Positions 1 through 12,477 of a stretch of 64,000 bases of DNA are shown here, one piece after another. A program made the position numbers and the translations under genes. This DNA comes from Linanthus parryae. Lineage: Eukaryota > Streptophyta > Magnoliopsida > Ericales > Polemoniaceae. The stretch covers positions 16,837,363 through 16,901,362 of the forward strand of contig JALGPY010000010.1 in assembly GCA_023055425.1 (NCBI GenBank), given 5' to 3'. Position 1 is the stretch's first letter. The number at the start of each line of letters is the position of its first letter. The notes below the pieces were generated by a model. The model had not been told where the DNA came from. It did not search any database and saw only the letters and a list, made by a program, of their open reading frames with translations.

Positions 1-1098
1 CTTGATTTTGAGGTATTTTAACTCTTAATCTTATTATTTATCATATATTAGATATGTATCCATATGGTTACATTTATTGTTTTTATCTGTGAAAATAGCT
101 AAATATATTTGGATAAACTGATCTGTCAAACCTATCAGATTTTATGTGCTATTGTTTCTGGATTGTGTTTGATATTTTTTGCTGAGTTTATGCAGGGTTA
201 TTTTTTCGTTCAAATGTGCATAACAAACTCTATTGGCTATTCAAACATAACTGTTGAAAGAAGCAACTCAGGGTTGAGGATCTGTAGGAAATCAGTTCCT
301 AAAATCTCTCGATCAGTTGCAGAAGTTGTTATAAGTTGGCAATTTGATTTTAAAAAGGAGACACAACAAGAGAGGCCAATTAACTGTGAATTTAAGAGTC
401 TTTTTCATTCATGGAAGATTATTACACAAAAATCTTCAATCATTCAAGGATTCAACACTGCAGGAGAAGGAGATCAATCATCCAGAATCTGAAGAACACT
501 TCCAAGCTCTATTGCTTATCTAGTACTGTGTTCTTCAACTATACTTAATATGTGTTATTGATTCTGAATTTCTTAACATCACAACTTTAGAAGTTAGTTG
601 TTCAAGTAAACAACAAGAGGTTGTTATTGTTTCATCAGGTTGTAGTTGTGACTAGACAGGTTTGGAACCACAAGCTGAATAAGTGTAAGGTAGATCACTT
701 AGGCTTAAGATCTTGGGCTAAATCAGGGTGATTAATAAGAAGTCTGTTCAAATCCTGGAGGGATCAAGTCCCTCAGGCAGAGAGTACGTCCAAAGGTGAG
801 TGAACTCGGTAAAAATCCTTGTGTTTTTTACTTTATTGCATTGTTCTTTCAGTCTGCAAACTAGAAAAATACTCAACAAGTTGCTCCACGGCTTTGGAGA
901 ATTTTCTATCTCAAAGATTTGAATCTTCAAACAGTTCTAAACTGGTTCAACTCTATTCAAATATTTCCAAAGCTTTGAGATATCATTATTTCTTTATATT
1001 AGAGTTTTAAAAGTACAATATTAGCAAAAGTTTACATACTCTACTCAACCCCCTCTAGAGTATTAGATTATGTTTTATACTTGCATTACACACTTTCA
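1..1098 (+). repeat. SIRE-like copia LTR, 3' part (cut by window edge)
   Basis: Non-coding. The last ~450 bases resemble the X LTR end near 15990-16659 and 33540-33937. Shared blocks are a 'gacaggtt...accacaagctg' stretch near 655, a 'gattaataag' block near 730, 'ctcaaccccc...tctagagtat' near 1045, and a terminus ending in 'cactttca' at 1098. Copia A reverse transcriptase sequence starts straight afterwards, so this LTR was inserted into copia A. Its left end lies outside the window, so solo LTR versus full element cannot be decided. It is clearly diverged from X, so it is a related family rather than the same one. The 127-codon open frame at 109-492 resembles nothing known and is probably chance. 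Confidence 0.7.
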
Positions 1099-2691
1099 GA
1101 TTCCATGAATACCAATAAAGTAAGGACTTTAGTGGAACCACCTGATGGGGCTCGACCTATAGGGTGCAAGTGGGTTTTCAAGAAGAAAACCGACATGGAT
1201 GGCAATGTGATTGCCTTTAAGGAGAGATTTTTGGCAAAAGGCTTCATACATACTCTTGGTATTAACTATGAAAAAATATTTTCCCCAGTTGTGATGCTTA
1301 AATCCATTCGCAACTTTCTTGTTGTTGCAGCATATCACGATTATGAGAATTGGCAGATGGATGCCAAAATAGTGTTTCTTCATTGAAACCTCCTTGAGAA
1401 TGTGTACATGACACAACCAGTGGGTTTTGAGGATCTAGAGCATGCCAATAAGTCGTGTAAGTTGCAACGTTCCATTTATGTTTTGAAGCAAGCTTATCGG
1501 AGTTGGAATCTTCAGATTGATAATGCAGTCAAAGAGTTTGGCTTCATCAAGAACGAATATGAACCTTGTGTCTACAAGAAGGTTAGTCAGAGCTCTGTTA
1601 TATTTCTAGTCTTTTATGTCGATGACATACTACTCATTGGAAATGATGTCACTACCTTGCAATCTAACAAAGATTGGCTAGGGAATTGCTTCTTAATGAA
1701 TGAATAAGGGGATGCAATTTATATATTCGGTGTAACGACCTATAGGGATAGATCAAGGAAGTTGCTTGGCCTAAGTCAAAGTACATTTATTGACAAGGTA
1801 TTGAAGTATTTCAATATGCAAGAATAAAAGAATGAATTCTTACCCATGTCACATGGAGTTACCCTTACGATGGATGATTGTCCTTGCAATTAGATTGAGA
1901 AGGACTATAATTCTTTCGATTGAGAATTTCACCTCCTCTCTCCTCCACTACCTTACTACCCAGGAGCAAACTGTCTTCTCTATGTGATTCTTTCGATCGA
2001 GAATTTCACCCCCAAACACATGATATAGTTGCTGGAAAGGTATGAGTAAGATCCCATATGCTTTTAGTATGAAAAGCAGATACTAGTCCCATTAGGGTGG
2101 GAGTCACTAGATTGTTGTCCACAATATCCTTTAAGTACTTGAGAAAAACTAAGGATGGATTCTTGATATATGGAGGGGAGGAAGAACTCAGTGTAAAGGG
2201 TTACACTGATGCAAGCTTCTGAACCTATAAGGATGATTTGCATCGCAGTCGGGTTATGTGTTTTGCCTAAATGGAGGAGCTGTGAGCTGGAAGAGTTGTA
2301 AGCAAGATACAGTTGCTGATTCTACAACAGAAGCTGAGTACATTGCTGCATCGAGTGCATCAAAGGCAGCTGTTTGGATCAATAAGTTCAACAATGAACT
2401 GGGTGTGGTTCCTAGCATAGTGGATTCTGTTGCGGTGTATTGTGACAACAATGGGGCGATCACAGAAGGTAAGGAACCCATGTAACACCAGAAGTCCAAA
2501 AATATACTCAAGAGCTTCCATCTCATTCGAGAGATCGTCGATAGAGGAGATGTGAAGATATGCAAGATACCAACATATGATAATCTTTCAGATCCACTCA
2601 CTAAACCCCTTACGCAGCGTAAGAATGAGGGCTACATTACATCGATAGGCATACGAGATACCCCAGATTGGCTCTAGTGCAAGTGGGAGAC
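1099..2691 (+). pseudogene. Copia A: decayed reverse transcriptase and RNase H
   Basis: This is the 3' half of a Ty1/copia pol. The RT entry region (GCKWVFKKK) is at about 1165, followed by a stop near 1384. The frame resumes at 1402 and carries the catalytic YVDD box at 1615-1626. The stretch 1708-2257 is badly decayed. It contains a 24-bp near-identical direct repeat (1911-1934 and 1987-2010) around unrelated pyrimidine-rich DNA. RNase H resumes at 2258 with STTEAEYIA and a later CDNNGAI stretch, stopping at 2485 after which traces continue to about 2640. A purine tract (agtgggaga, about 2681-2690) precedes the 3' LTR. gag, protease and integrase are absent because the LTR at 1-1098 has replaced everything upstream. 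Not functional. Confidence 0.9.
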
Positions 2692-4111
2692 TGTTGGTGT
2701 ATTCCATAGAGGCAATCTATTTTAGTGTGAACGTTTTTTTGGCTAGACTATTCCTTTTATTGGATATGGAGATATTAATATATTGAATTCCTTCGATTGC
2801 AATTGTTGTTATCTTAAATTATCCCTAGTCAAGTATAATGGTTATTAAGGGATTACTATGCATCGAGACTAGTATGTAGGTTGATTTATATGGAGATATC
2901 AAGTCTAACACATGGGTATGTGTTAGGAATAATAGCCCACTAGATTGACCCACCGCGAGAATGCTACATGGAACTTATGTGAATGACACAAGTGCTTCTC
3001 GTAGTGACAATGGTGTTGTGGTCCTTTGACTTGAAGTCAATACATACTCGAGTTGTGAATTATTATGTTTTGATATCGTCAAACGGTTTACCATAATTGG
3101 GTAACTATAAAGGAGATAAGCGGACAAGATATGAAGCAAGCTGATAGATGGTGGTGATTTAGAGAAGATTTCTCCCACCCACACAACGGGAGTATGTATC
3201 CATGGCCACTCGATGAGTAGAACTTAACAAAATGCGTGGCCAGAGTTAAGTAAATCAATATACTATATTCATGTTATCTGTTTAGATTAGTCTACTCCCA
3301 GGATCGAGAAACCATCGATTGGGTATACGAGTATGACATATGTGTCTGGTGTCCAATCCGAATATTGAGACAAAGGGATAATACAGCACGGTAACATTGG
3401 TCATAGAGGTTTGTCATATCACAGATTATTCCGATTTCTTTGGTTGCATTAATGTGTTGCTAGACAACGCTCAACGTTTGTAATTGTTACTTCCAACATA
3501 ATAGGAACCTGCAGGGTCACAAACCAAATGATTAGACTGGATGTAGATTTTAATTAGTTGGACTAATTAACAAGTAAAGAATAAGGGATTAAAGTGCAAC
3601 AACGTGCATATTTAGTTTCTCAAAATAGCAAATGGGACCGAAATAAAAGTTGATCCAAACTGTTGGATCTAATTAGTAGTGGGGGAGTTTTTTAATTGAT
3701 AAAGAGTTATTATTTAAAAATAAAAGTCCATCCCTAATTTGTCATTATATGAAAAATTAGGGGAATCAGGAAATAGAGGGAGAGGGAGAGAGGCGTGCCC
3801 CCTACCGGACGACAAGAAGGCTCGACCCTCTTTTCCTCCTCCATTGTTTCACAAGCTTGATTGAATCAAGCTCCTGACTACTCCTCCTCCTCAAACACTT
3901 CTAGCACAAATAGTAGAGAAGGTTATAGTTGTTGATCAAATGGTGTGGATACCAGCAAAGGCGTGGGCACTACTTATGCACAGTGATCAGTCATATTAAC
4001 AAGGTAACTCTTCTCCTTTATCATGTTATGATGCTTCACTTGTGATCCATGGAGAGGTTTGGGCAGAAAAATATTGTAATTCTGCTGCGTAACCTGCAGC
4101 AAAACCCTACA
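2692..4111 (+). repeat. Copia A 3' LTR
   Basis: It begins TGTTGGTGTATTCC directly after the purine tract that follows copia RNase H. The likely end is '...aaaaccctaca' at 4111, giving about 1.42 kb. The start is well supported by position. The end is inferred from a TG...CA pair and from the change to unrelated copia 3'-UTR-like sequence beyond. No 5' LTR is present for comparison. The region contains no credible gene. Confidence 0.6.
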
Positions 4112-4770
4112 CTAAGGTACAACAAAATATGGTTTGAAAAGTAACTAGTTACCAATACAATCGTATGAGTCACAAATTTGTGAAATCGATGGAGGTTGGT
4201 ACCCAAGAAAAAATATCCGCCTGAGAAAATTGAAAATGTACACTCGTGAGTAGTTTAGGTGCATATTAATTATTATTGGTAATCGTCTATTTTTATATTT
4301 TTGTTTTTGCAATGAGTTTAGTTTTTCAGGTACAAAGATGCTCCAATGAGGAGGTGATCTACTCAAATTTGAGTACCGCGACACTGTTTTTCCTTCTCTA
4401 TGGTTTTTTGTCCCAAAGAGTTTTTCCTAACATGGTTTTAATGAGGCTACAAAGACTATTCGGATGCGTTCCAGAAGAATATCATCTCCAACACTTTGCA
4501 AATTAGAATTCACCAACTTACTCTTTTTCCTTAGTCATTGATTTTCTCCCACTGGGTTTTTCATGCAAAGGGTTTAATGAGGCATCATAAGTGGTGAATA
4601 TTCAAGGGGGAGTGTTACAAAATATTGGGTAAGCTTATTGTTGAATATCCACGATATGTAGTAAGCCCATTTTTACATTATTGGTGGCCCGTTAGCCCAC
4701 CCTAATGCCTATATATGGAGGTTTAGGGTTGGACAGTAATACACATCTCATCACTATTCTCCCTCTTTGA
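4112..4770 (+). mobile_element. Copia B: 3' untranslated end, polypurine tract and start of LTR
   Basis: No coding sequence is left. The stretch 4380-4600 has the look of a copia 3' UTR ('ttgtcccaaagagtttttcc', 'cactgggtttttcatgcaaag'). The polypurine tract aagggggag (4604-4612) is followed by an LTR start TGTTACAAAATATTGGG at 4613. A TATA-like 'ctatatatgg' lies near 4710. The LTR breaks off at 4770 where the minus-strand copia W begins. It is probably a short-LTR copia lineage. The open frame at 4276-4506 falls in this UTR and is not credible as a gene. Confidence 0.6.
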
Positions 4771-5375
4771 TGTTATAAATATTCAAGAAATAAACAAATT
4801 CATACATGAAACGTAAATACAATTCAAAAATACTTATCGAATTTTTCGAGGCACGGAACCGAATTTGTTGTGCTTAAGAATGATTTTGTCCCCACTGGGA
4901 CTCTCTCCTTGTGCGGTGTTGAGGCGTCCGTCCTCCAGGATACAACGACTTGCTTCAGTTGGTGTGCACTCACCAAGACCGAAGCATGAACTCCTTGATA
5001 GCTTTTACTTAAGAGCAGTGAAAAGATGCAGAGAACAACAAAGAGGTGTGTATCATTCGGTGAAGGAAATGGGTTTATAATGTGATAGGAAGAGACTAAT
5101 TTGGGAAAAGATTATTCTAAAATTAATAGAGAAATTAAGAGAGAATTAATCCTCCTCCAAAATATCGTCATAACGGAAAAATTCCTTTTGTCGAGATATG
5201 GTAGGAAATTAAGTATGAAATCAAAACAAAGGTTGATTGATTTCTTCCTAAAAGGGAAGTTTCACACTAACTTTATCACTTCTTGCTCGTGTTTCAAGTG
5301 AACAATATTGAAAAGATGTAATGTGGGAGAAAAATATCACTGATGTTTTTGAAGCATTTCAAACAAACCCCCACA
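4771..5375 (-). repeat. Copia W 3' LTR (minus strand)
   Basis: On the minus strand it starts TGTGGGGGTTTGTTTG at 5375 and ends '...tatttataaca' at 4771 (605 bp, TG...CA). It lies directly downstream of copia W's RNase H remnant and 3' UTR. W's 5' LTR is not in the window because later insertions and truncation separate it. The 5-bp flank on the copia B side is tttga (4766-4770). Confidence 0.6.
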
Positions 5376-5949
5376 TTATTCAAAAACATAGAAAGAGAAG
5401 AAAGAGGTTGCTCTTGAATCGATTCTAGAGATGCAGTGATGTCGATGTCTTGGGAATTGAATCGACACCTAGTAATAACAAGGATTGTTCCACTTGATGT
5501 GAAGATGCATAGAGTCTTGAACCTTCGCCCTTGAGTATATCAGGTGTCCTGCTCACACACCTCCGGATGTGCTATGAAGAGTTCTGCATTTGGCGCCTTT
5601 AGGCCATGCGCCTTACCTGGATATTCATGAGTGCTCTAGAGAGTTAGCCCCAACTCTCATAGGGGTTGGCCCCACCCCCACACTCACATAGGTGAACCCA
5701 TCAAGTGTGGCTACAACACACAAACCATAGGGCTATGAGTTCATTAAGAGCATAGTGCTCATCCTTATTTATTTTGCAACAGACACTTATTTACACCATA
5801 GGGAGACATAAAGAATATTGTTTTTTTAGAGTTTCTACATGACTTGTTGTTACCCATTGAACCTGTTTCCTGGGATATCATTCATGCAGGTTGGGTTGCC
5901 ATCATAGGAATCTCACTCTATGGGCTCAAGTCCCACCCCCCTCGATGCA
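5376..5949 (-). other. Copia W 3' untranslated region
   Basis: Non-coding sequence between the RNase H remnant and the 3' LTR. On the minus strand it starts with a degraded RNase H tail near 5935, then a UTR that includes the low-complexity 'ggggttggccccacccccacac' area (plus strand, about 5660-5685). No gene seen. Confidence 0.5.
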
Positions 5950-6360
5950 TCAACCATTATCTTCCTTGTCACGCCCTTCATCAGATGATCTGTCATGTTT
6001 TTCTCTGACCTCACGAAGACTAGGACAATCACACCATTGCTCATAAGTTGCGTAAAATGTTGTGGAGCGAATATGTCTCTTCATTCCATTGTACGTCTTG
6101 TTCTTTGCTCGAGCTATGGTTCCCTGGGAATCACGATGCAAGGAGATGGATTGAACCGGCCTTTCCCACAATGGAATGTCCGCCAATAGGTTCCTTAGAC
6201 ACTCGACCCTTATTACCTGCCAATTCAAAATTTTGATTCCAAATTGGGGCAGCTTTACAATATTGTTAAGAGGATTTCCACGATATTGCACCCCGACCAA
6301 GGGTAAACTCATAACGACTAGTATAGTTTGTTTCATCATTGTCTGAAACCCAGTGAGCAC
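5950..6360 (-). pseudogene. Copia W RNase H remnant
   Basis: The minus-strand frame gives 136 codons that align by eye with the C-terminal half of copia RNase H. Visible parts are a 'ECLRNLLADIPLWE' helix region, a 'HRDSQGTIARAKN' stretch holding one catalytic Asp, and a decayed 'MKRHIR' region. The N-terminal part is out of frame. The last ~45 residues are charged sequence from a frame slip. It follows the W reverse transcriptase in the expected order on the minus strand. Not functional. Confidence 0.75.
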
Positions 6361-7640
6361 TACAATAACCTTCCAGTAAATCTAGATAATCACTATAATG
6401 GAGACCATGGTTCATTTTCGCCTTTAGGTATCTCATTAATCTTTTGAAAGCGATTCAATGTTCTCTACTTGGATTATGTGTGTACCTGCTCAATCTGTTC
6501 ACAGCATATGCAATATCTGGACGAGTACAATTCATCAAATACATGACACTTCCAGTAATTTTAGCATATTCAGATTGAGACACACTAGTTCCTCTATTTT
6601 TCTTTAGATGCATGCTCGGATCATAAGGAGTTTCAACCGGATCAACATCATAAAATTAAATTTCCTGAGTAATTTTTCAACATAGTATGACTGAGATAGC
6701 ACAAAATTATTTAAATTATGAATCACCTTAACTCCAAGAATTAAATCTACCTCTCCAAGATCTTTCATATCAAAGGTAGAGCACAGGAACCCTTTGGTTT
6801 CATTCACAATGTCTAAGTCAGTTCCCATGATTAACATATCATCAACATATAAGCATATAATCACACAACATGAACCAGCAAATTTAGAATAAAGACATCT
6901 ATCAGATTCATTCACAATGAATTTATTGGAAATTAGAGTTTTATTAAACTTCTCATGCCACTGTTTAGGAGCTTGCTTCAGGCCATATAAAGATTCAACA
7001 TGTCTACACACTTTATTTTCCTGACCTTTGACTTTAAATCCCTAAGGTTGGTTCATGTATATTTCCTCCTCCAAATCTCAATTCAAGAAAGCAGTTTCGA
7101 CATCCATCTGATGAACTACAAGATTATGGCAATAGCAAAGATCAATCGGATGGTGGAGATCTTGGTCACGGGAGAGTAGGTTTCAAAGTAGTTAACTCCT
7201 TCTTTTTTGTGTATCCCTTTGCAACTAGTCTGCACTTGAACATGTCAATGGTCCCATCGTCCTTAAGCTTCTTTTTAAACACCCATTTACATCCTATCGG
7301 TTTCGTCCCTTTAGGAAGGTCAAATAGTTCCCAAGTGTGATTAGACACAATGGATTCTAATTCACAATTCAATGCATCTTTCCTAAAGTTTTCATCTACG
7401 GGTTTCATTGCCTCGCCGTAGGTTTTAGGATCATTTTCAATGATGAAGGAAGTGACAAAGTCTGGTCCGAAGCTAGTCTCTACTCTTGCTCTCTTGTTGC
7501 GTCTTGGTTCAACATAATTTTCAGGGTCTATACTATAGTTTACCAAGGAAGCACCGCGAGAGGCAATGTGGGCCCTCTCTTTTAAAGGAAATGTGTCTTC
7601 AAAGTATTTTGCGTTATTAATAGCCTTATTAAAACAAGTT
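6361..7640 (-). pseudogene. Copia W reverse transcriptase (broken)
   Basis: Minus-strand copia RT. The N-terminal part (7546-7166) has GCKWVFKKK and RLVAKGY. A frameshift and stop separate it from the core (7011-6604), which has LYGLKQAP and an intact YVDD at about 6849-6838. The section from 6603 to 6361 continues RT/RNase H linker sequence out of frame. Upstream at 7546-7640 the frame reads a linker that normally follows integrase. That linker joins directly to protease-side sequence, so integrase is missing. Confidence 0.85.
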
Positions 7641-7658
7641 TAATACTAGCCTTATTAA
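7621..7658 (-). other. 12-bp direct repeat at copia W integrase deletion
   Basis: TAGCCTTATTAA occurs at 7621-7632 and again at 7647-7658, just where protease-side sequence meets the post-integrase linker. This suggests deletion or slippage between short repeats. Confidence 0.5.
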
Positions 7659-8447
7659 GAAGATTATAAATAAATTTTCTACGCCTGTTAGGAACGTGTA
7701 GCGCATCAGTTACGGGAAAGGGTTTTACCAGATTTGAGCTTCAGTAGAATTTTACCCTAACCAGCCACGTTCGCAGTGCGTGAGTTACCCATGTAGACGA
7801 TCTATCTGTTAATAGATTCATAGGTAGAGAACATGTCCTTGTTTGCGCAGATGTGTCGATTTTCTCCTGTATCAATGACCCACTTCATAGGGCTGCTCAC
7901 CAGATTGACCTCTGAAACCACCGCTGCAATGATCTCAGTATCTGCCTCTACCAAGTTTGCCCATGATTTTTTACCTTGCTGTGTGTTTCCGTCCTTGCTG
8001 TATTTGCATTCTGATGCGTAGTGACCAGTTTTCCTACACACATAGCAGTTTCCCTTCTTCTTTTTGGCTATTCCATCTGGTTTCTTGAACTTTCAGCCAC
8101 CGCCACTATTGTGTTGATTCTTTTGGGATTTGTTGTTATGATTCTTGGAATGATGGTGATGACCACGTCAACCATAATGTCTATCGTGTTTCTCTCCTTG
8201 TTTGATTTCTACTATGTTTTCCCTTGAGGAAAAGTTCTTATCCATTTCTGCTTTCTGCTTTTTCTTGATTTGCTTCTTCGATGCGGAGGTGAATGATCAC
8301 ATCATTCATGTTCATATCTCTTGTCTCATGCATTAGCCGGCCTCTAAAGTTCCTCCATGAAGGTAGGAGCTTGTGAATCAGAGATGCTGCTAGGAATGAG
8401 TCATCCATCTTCATACCTTCTTATTTGACATCGTGGATGGTTTTCAA
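7641..8447 (-). pseudogene. Copia W gag C-terminus and protease (broken)
   Basis: On the minus strand the gag core (about 8447-8230) has a HKLLPSWRDFRGRLMHE stretch and is followed by a stop-containing basic linker. A CCHC-type zinc knuckle (CRKTGHYASEC plus an upstream Cys) covers about 8047-8009. Protease follows with active-site Asp-Thr-Gly near 7873 in the context VIDTGENRHICANK. The Glu-Asn after DTG is unusual for copia proteases, where small residues are usual. The frame stops at 7802, with homologous traces to about 7660. gag is cut at about 8447 by the LTR of element Z. The shadow frames on the plus strand here are not genes. Confidence 0.8.
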
Positions 8448-9530
8448 TGATTTATAATTTCATGTTTTATCATGTTAATGAACTCTTATTAACTTTCTAA
8501 TATGTGTAATCTAAGTATTTATCCCCAATTCTAGACTTATGCTTGTTTCTTTTAGTTTGTGTGGAGTTCCCTTATTTTGTAGAAAATATTGCTCTTTGGA
8601 ACTCAAGGAAATATTTCACAAAACTCAAGAGGCAATTTTAAAGAGATTTGAAGAGGCCAAGAGACATCAAGAAGGTACTCGGAGCACTTGATTAGAAGAT
8701 TATTGAAGATTTGAAGGTCCAAGTGAGAAGAAAAATGGAAGTTAGAGGCCAAGATTGAAGACAAAGCAAGTTAGAAGCCCAAAGTTACATAAAAGGGGCC
8801 TATTTGAAGATAATTTTGACAGAATGAGGAGCTAAATGGAGTTTTCTAACGGATTGGGGATGCAAGTGCCATTTTCCAAACATTTCAAGAAGAGCTGGGG
8901 GCCTTTTAAAGCCCAGCAAACAAGGGGGAGCCGGGTGCAAATAGGGCGAAACAACTAATCTTCTCGCGTGTTTCTCTCTCCCTGTCGCCACACCACAGAA
9001 TAAACCAACTTCCTCAATGAAAGCTTCGACTGAAGCTTCCTACAACCCTCAAACTCGACCCAAATCTCTACCAAATCGGATGAAGTTTGTCCCAAATTGC
9101 TCCCCAATCAATTCCCATACATAGCCCAACTCTAAATCCGGCCCACGAAGTCACGAAGAGAAAAGCCCCAATTCACCTAGGGTTCTTGAAGATTCTTTAA
9201 ATTAACGACTGAGAAAAGATTGGTTGAATTCGAGATTTGAGATGTGTTCTTGGAGGCCAGGAAACCCCTTCCCCACTGCCTATATAAGGTGAAGATGAAG
9301 ATGAAGAAAGGACCTCTCCACCCAAGAAAAAGCTCAACCGAAACTCTGTCCTTTCTCTCTTTCTCTCGGCCTTGGCCAATTTTGGGTTGCTCTTGGTGTT
9401 TCTGAGCTCGTTTACAGAGCCAAGAACAACTATAGAGGAGGGCAGTTTTGGATTTTGCTTGTTATCATCTCTTGTTCTTCATTGTTCTTCATTTTTGGCT
9501 TGCATGAGTGTGTGGCAACACGATAGTACT
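8448..9530 (+). repeat. Z 5' LTR remnant with TATA box
   Basis: Non-coding, starting about TGATTTATAATTTCATG. A clear promoter-like 'gcctatataagg' lies at about 9279-9290, followed by a pyrimidine-rich start-site region. It runs into Z gag near 9530 without a recognisable primer-binding site. The tRNA-Asp-type site seen in Y and Y' is absent, so the R/U5/PBS portion was probably deleted. The open frames at 8800-9380 (minus) are shadows. Confidence 0.5.
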
Positions 9531-10816
9531 CATAGAATGCATCGCACTTTACTTGAAGAGGGTGGAAACCCCTTTGGTGAAAATACTTATACTAGTGGTA
9601 ATAGTAGTATAGCCCAATCCAACGATTCTAGCTCTCTTAATAGCTTTGAAATCATGGATGGAGATGGTGGGCATGTTCGCAATAACGAGATGATGTCATT
9701 TCGTACACTTAGAGATTTGACGCATCCTTCTAGACAAAGTTCACCTTATGGCTTTGTGTTTCCGTTAAATGAAGGAACTTTGATGTTAAACTGGGCACAA
9801 TTCAACTTATTCCCAAGTTTCATGGCCTAGAGTCCGAGAGTGCTTAATCTCATCTTAAGGATTTCAATGATATTTCCTCAACGGTTAATTACAATGGTGT
9901 CTCAAATAACAATATAAAGCATAGGTTGTTTCATGGCTTCACTCCTTGAGACGTAGGACCATAGGCAAATGGGAAGAATTAGAGCAGGAGTTTCTTAAGA
10001 AATATTTCCCTACTTACAAGACAAATGCCATAAAACGGCAAACTATGACTTTTTGTGCTAAGGACGGAGAGCCACCTCCCGAAGCTTGGGAGCGCTTCAA
10101 GGATATCCTCATTTCTTTCCCTCACCACAGATTTGAGACATGGAGGTTAATTAGCTCATTTTATGATGGTTTTCCATGCGACCATAAGCACATAATTGAA
10201 TCCATGAGTGGGGGAGATTTTTTGACAAAAGTTGAAGATGAGGGTTGGGATTGTTTAGATGAAATTTGTGAGAAAGTCCAATCTTGGGACATTAATGAGC
10301 CTTCTAAGGATGCCTAAAGGTACCATCTATAAACTTAAGGCTAAGATTGAGGCATTGTGCTCATTTTGTAGTGATAACTCTCATGAGTTTAGTTGATGTC
10401 CCGACTTTCAAAGAGCCCAAGAGCTCATGGCGAGCAAGTGAATATGTTAAGTTCTAACAATTATAGGAAGTCCTATATAACTCACCCTACTCGGAGACAT
10501 ATAACTCAAATTGGAGGAATCAACCTAATTTCTCATGGAGACAAGGCCAAGATACCCAAGTGAACCCCTCAAGCTCTACTTTTGTTCCTCCCAACAAAAG
10601 GAGTCTAGAAGAGACCTTTGAGCAATTTATGGCTACCGAAAACCAAACCAACCAAGATTTGAGGAAGTCCAGTCACGAGTTACAAAAATCTACTCTAGAG
10701 TTGAAAAACTCTAACCAAGATTTGAAAAATGCTTTAGCTAGGTTAGAGTCTACCATAAATGCTCACGAGAAGGGAAAATTCCCATCTCAACCTCAACAAA
10801 ACCCTAGAGGCCATAG
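9531..10816 (+). pseudogene. Z gag (broken)
   Basis: Athila-like gag capsid. The N-terminal part, to 9830, includes 'LRDLTHPSRQSSPYGFVFP' and then stops. After a frameshift the capsid core resumes at 9946-10317 with 'KWEELEQEFLKKYFP', 'EAWERFKDIL' and 'FYDGF'. Further stops follow. A Cys-rich knuckle trace lies near 10360-10400. The C-terminal coiled-coil-like region (10560-10816) is rich in Asn, Leu, Lys and Gln. The frame is interrupted by the Y LTR at 10817 and continues at about 35964. Confidence 0.85.
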
Positions 10817-12453
10817 TGATAGCACCTTTTAGGATCTATCTATTACCTCCATTTTATCACATTATCATGAGAGATTTGAGTTTAAGGTTGGAGAATAAAG
10901 GTCGTTTTATCACTTGTTGCTTTCCATGTGCTATATTGTTAGTCCGGGCATTTTCTATGCAAATTTCATTGTTATTTGTCAAATATTATCACTTGGTATG
11001 TTAGTTCATGTTGTTTCGTCAGGAACGGATGCTAGTCAGTTGATAGGAAGCATGGAACGAACTTCGGTAACAACGGGAGCTCAAGTGGAGTCAAGAGGAG
11101 CCGAATTGGAGGAGCTTGGATGACCAGTCTGCACTATTTTTATCCTAGATGGAGTTCTACAAATAATTTCGGAGTGATACCGGTGTCAAATGAAATTAGA
11201 CTCAGATAGCTTTCCATCTATAGGTCACGGAGCTAAATCCGAGTTCGGACGAAAAAGATATGGCCTATTGAAGTTAGGAGCAGATTTCAGGAGGCTATTG
11301 TGCAATTACTGAAGACTTCTGCGGGCTATGAATGAAGGACGACCTAGGGACGAAAATAATCATCATTCATGCCTATTTAGAGCCATGAACAAGGAGGAGA
11401 GCAAGGAGACTCAATTGGGAGCAACCTCAAGCAAGGGGAAGAGCCTGTATCGCGCCAATCTTCACGATTTTAGCGTTTGATCTCTTCTTCCGTCTTTTAA
11501 TCACTTGTATGGAGAAACATTTTTGTGTTGCTACGATTTGTAGTAGCTAGAAATTTTGCTAGGCTACTCTAGAGAGCCTAGGGTTTAAGTAGACAATATG
11601 TTTTCTGGATTTTAGACTTGTCTCATGCTTTTGGATTTTGATCTATAGGATGAAGTTTGATTTCGTGAAGTTGTTAATGAGTGTAATCTATTGACACGAC
11701 TATGTTTGGAATTTATATTCATGAACTTAGGGTTTATTCTTAGATTGTAATATTTCTTAAAGTTAATTTAAGTTCTAGTAATTGTACATATGCTATGCTT
11801 AGTCCTTGGCAAGAATGGAGTAATTAACCGGACTTGTTAATTAGCTGGCGAGTGCGTGAAAGCCACTTTGACCTAGTTGTGATGAGATATGAACAACAAT
11901 CCTGTATCACTGAGACTGAGAAGAGAAGTTTGTAGGATTTTCCTTACTTAAAAGATTCGTTAGGAGATAGTGAGGTGTTCATGTGGTGGTGGTCTGAGAG
12001 GACATCATTCCGTGCATTGTCATTAGCCTACTAGATCGGACAGGTAGATGTAGGTTGACCGACAGGACAACCGTGACATAGAACAACATGAGACCGAGAG
12101 GAGATTGTCATTCCTATTACCCGGCTTAACTATAACAGGATTAACGTGTTACATAGCTAATCCGGAAATCGTCTACAGCCCTAGGTGATCTAGAGATTGC
12201 CTAGTTTATCCATATTTGATTAATAAATTAAAAAACCCAAAAATATTAGTTTAGTTGTTATTTTATTTCAGTCACCTGTTTGAGGGTGACAAATGTTTAA
12301 ATCACAATTTCGTCCACCTTGTAATGTATTCTATGCTAACAACTAATTAAATAATCTCAAGCTTGTCCTCGTGGGATCAATAACTCGTGGTTGAAATACC
12401 ACCCCTATATTACTTGACCGTGCACATGCGCATACAGGTAAGAATTCATGTCA
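10817..12453 (+). repeat. Y 5' LTR
   Basis: 1637 bp, starting TGATAGCACCTTTTAGG and ending '...agaattcatgtca'. It matches 34317-35963 along its whole length and, in reverse complement, the LTRs of Y'. The small open frames inside it are not genes. Confidence 0.9.
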
Positions 12454-12459
12454 AGTTTT

Positions 12460-12477
12460 TGGCGCCGTTGCCGGGGA
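12460..12477 (+). promoter_or_regulatory. Y primer-binding site (tRNA-Asp type)
   Basis: TGGCGCCGTTGCCGGGGA begins 7 bases after the 5' LTR end. This is the usual Athila/Tat-type first-strand priming site. Confidence 0.9.

Noticed and set aside
109..492. 127-codon open frame
   Set aside because: It falls inside a SIRE-like LTR and no similarity or domain is visible.
4865..5301. Short plus-strand frames
   Set aside because: They lie in the minus-strand LTR of copia W and have no domain.
9372..9500. Signal peptide-like N-terminus of the frame at 9372
   Set aside because: It is read from the Z LTR just downstream of the TATA box; gag similarity starts only later, near 9600.
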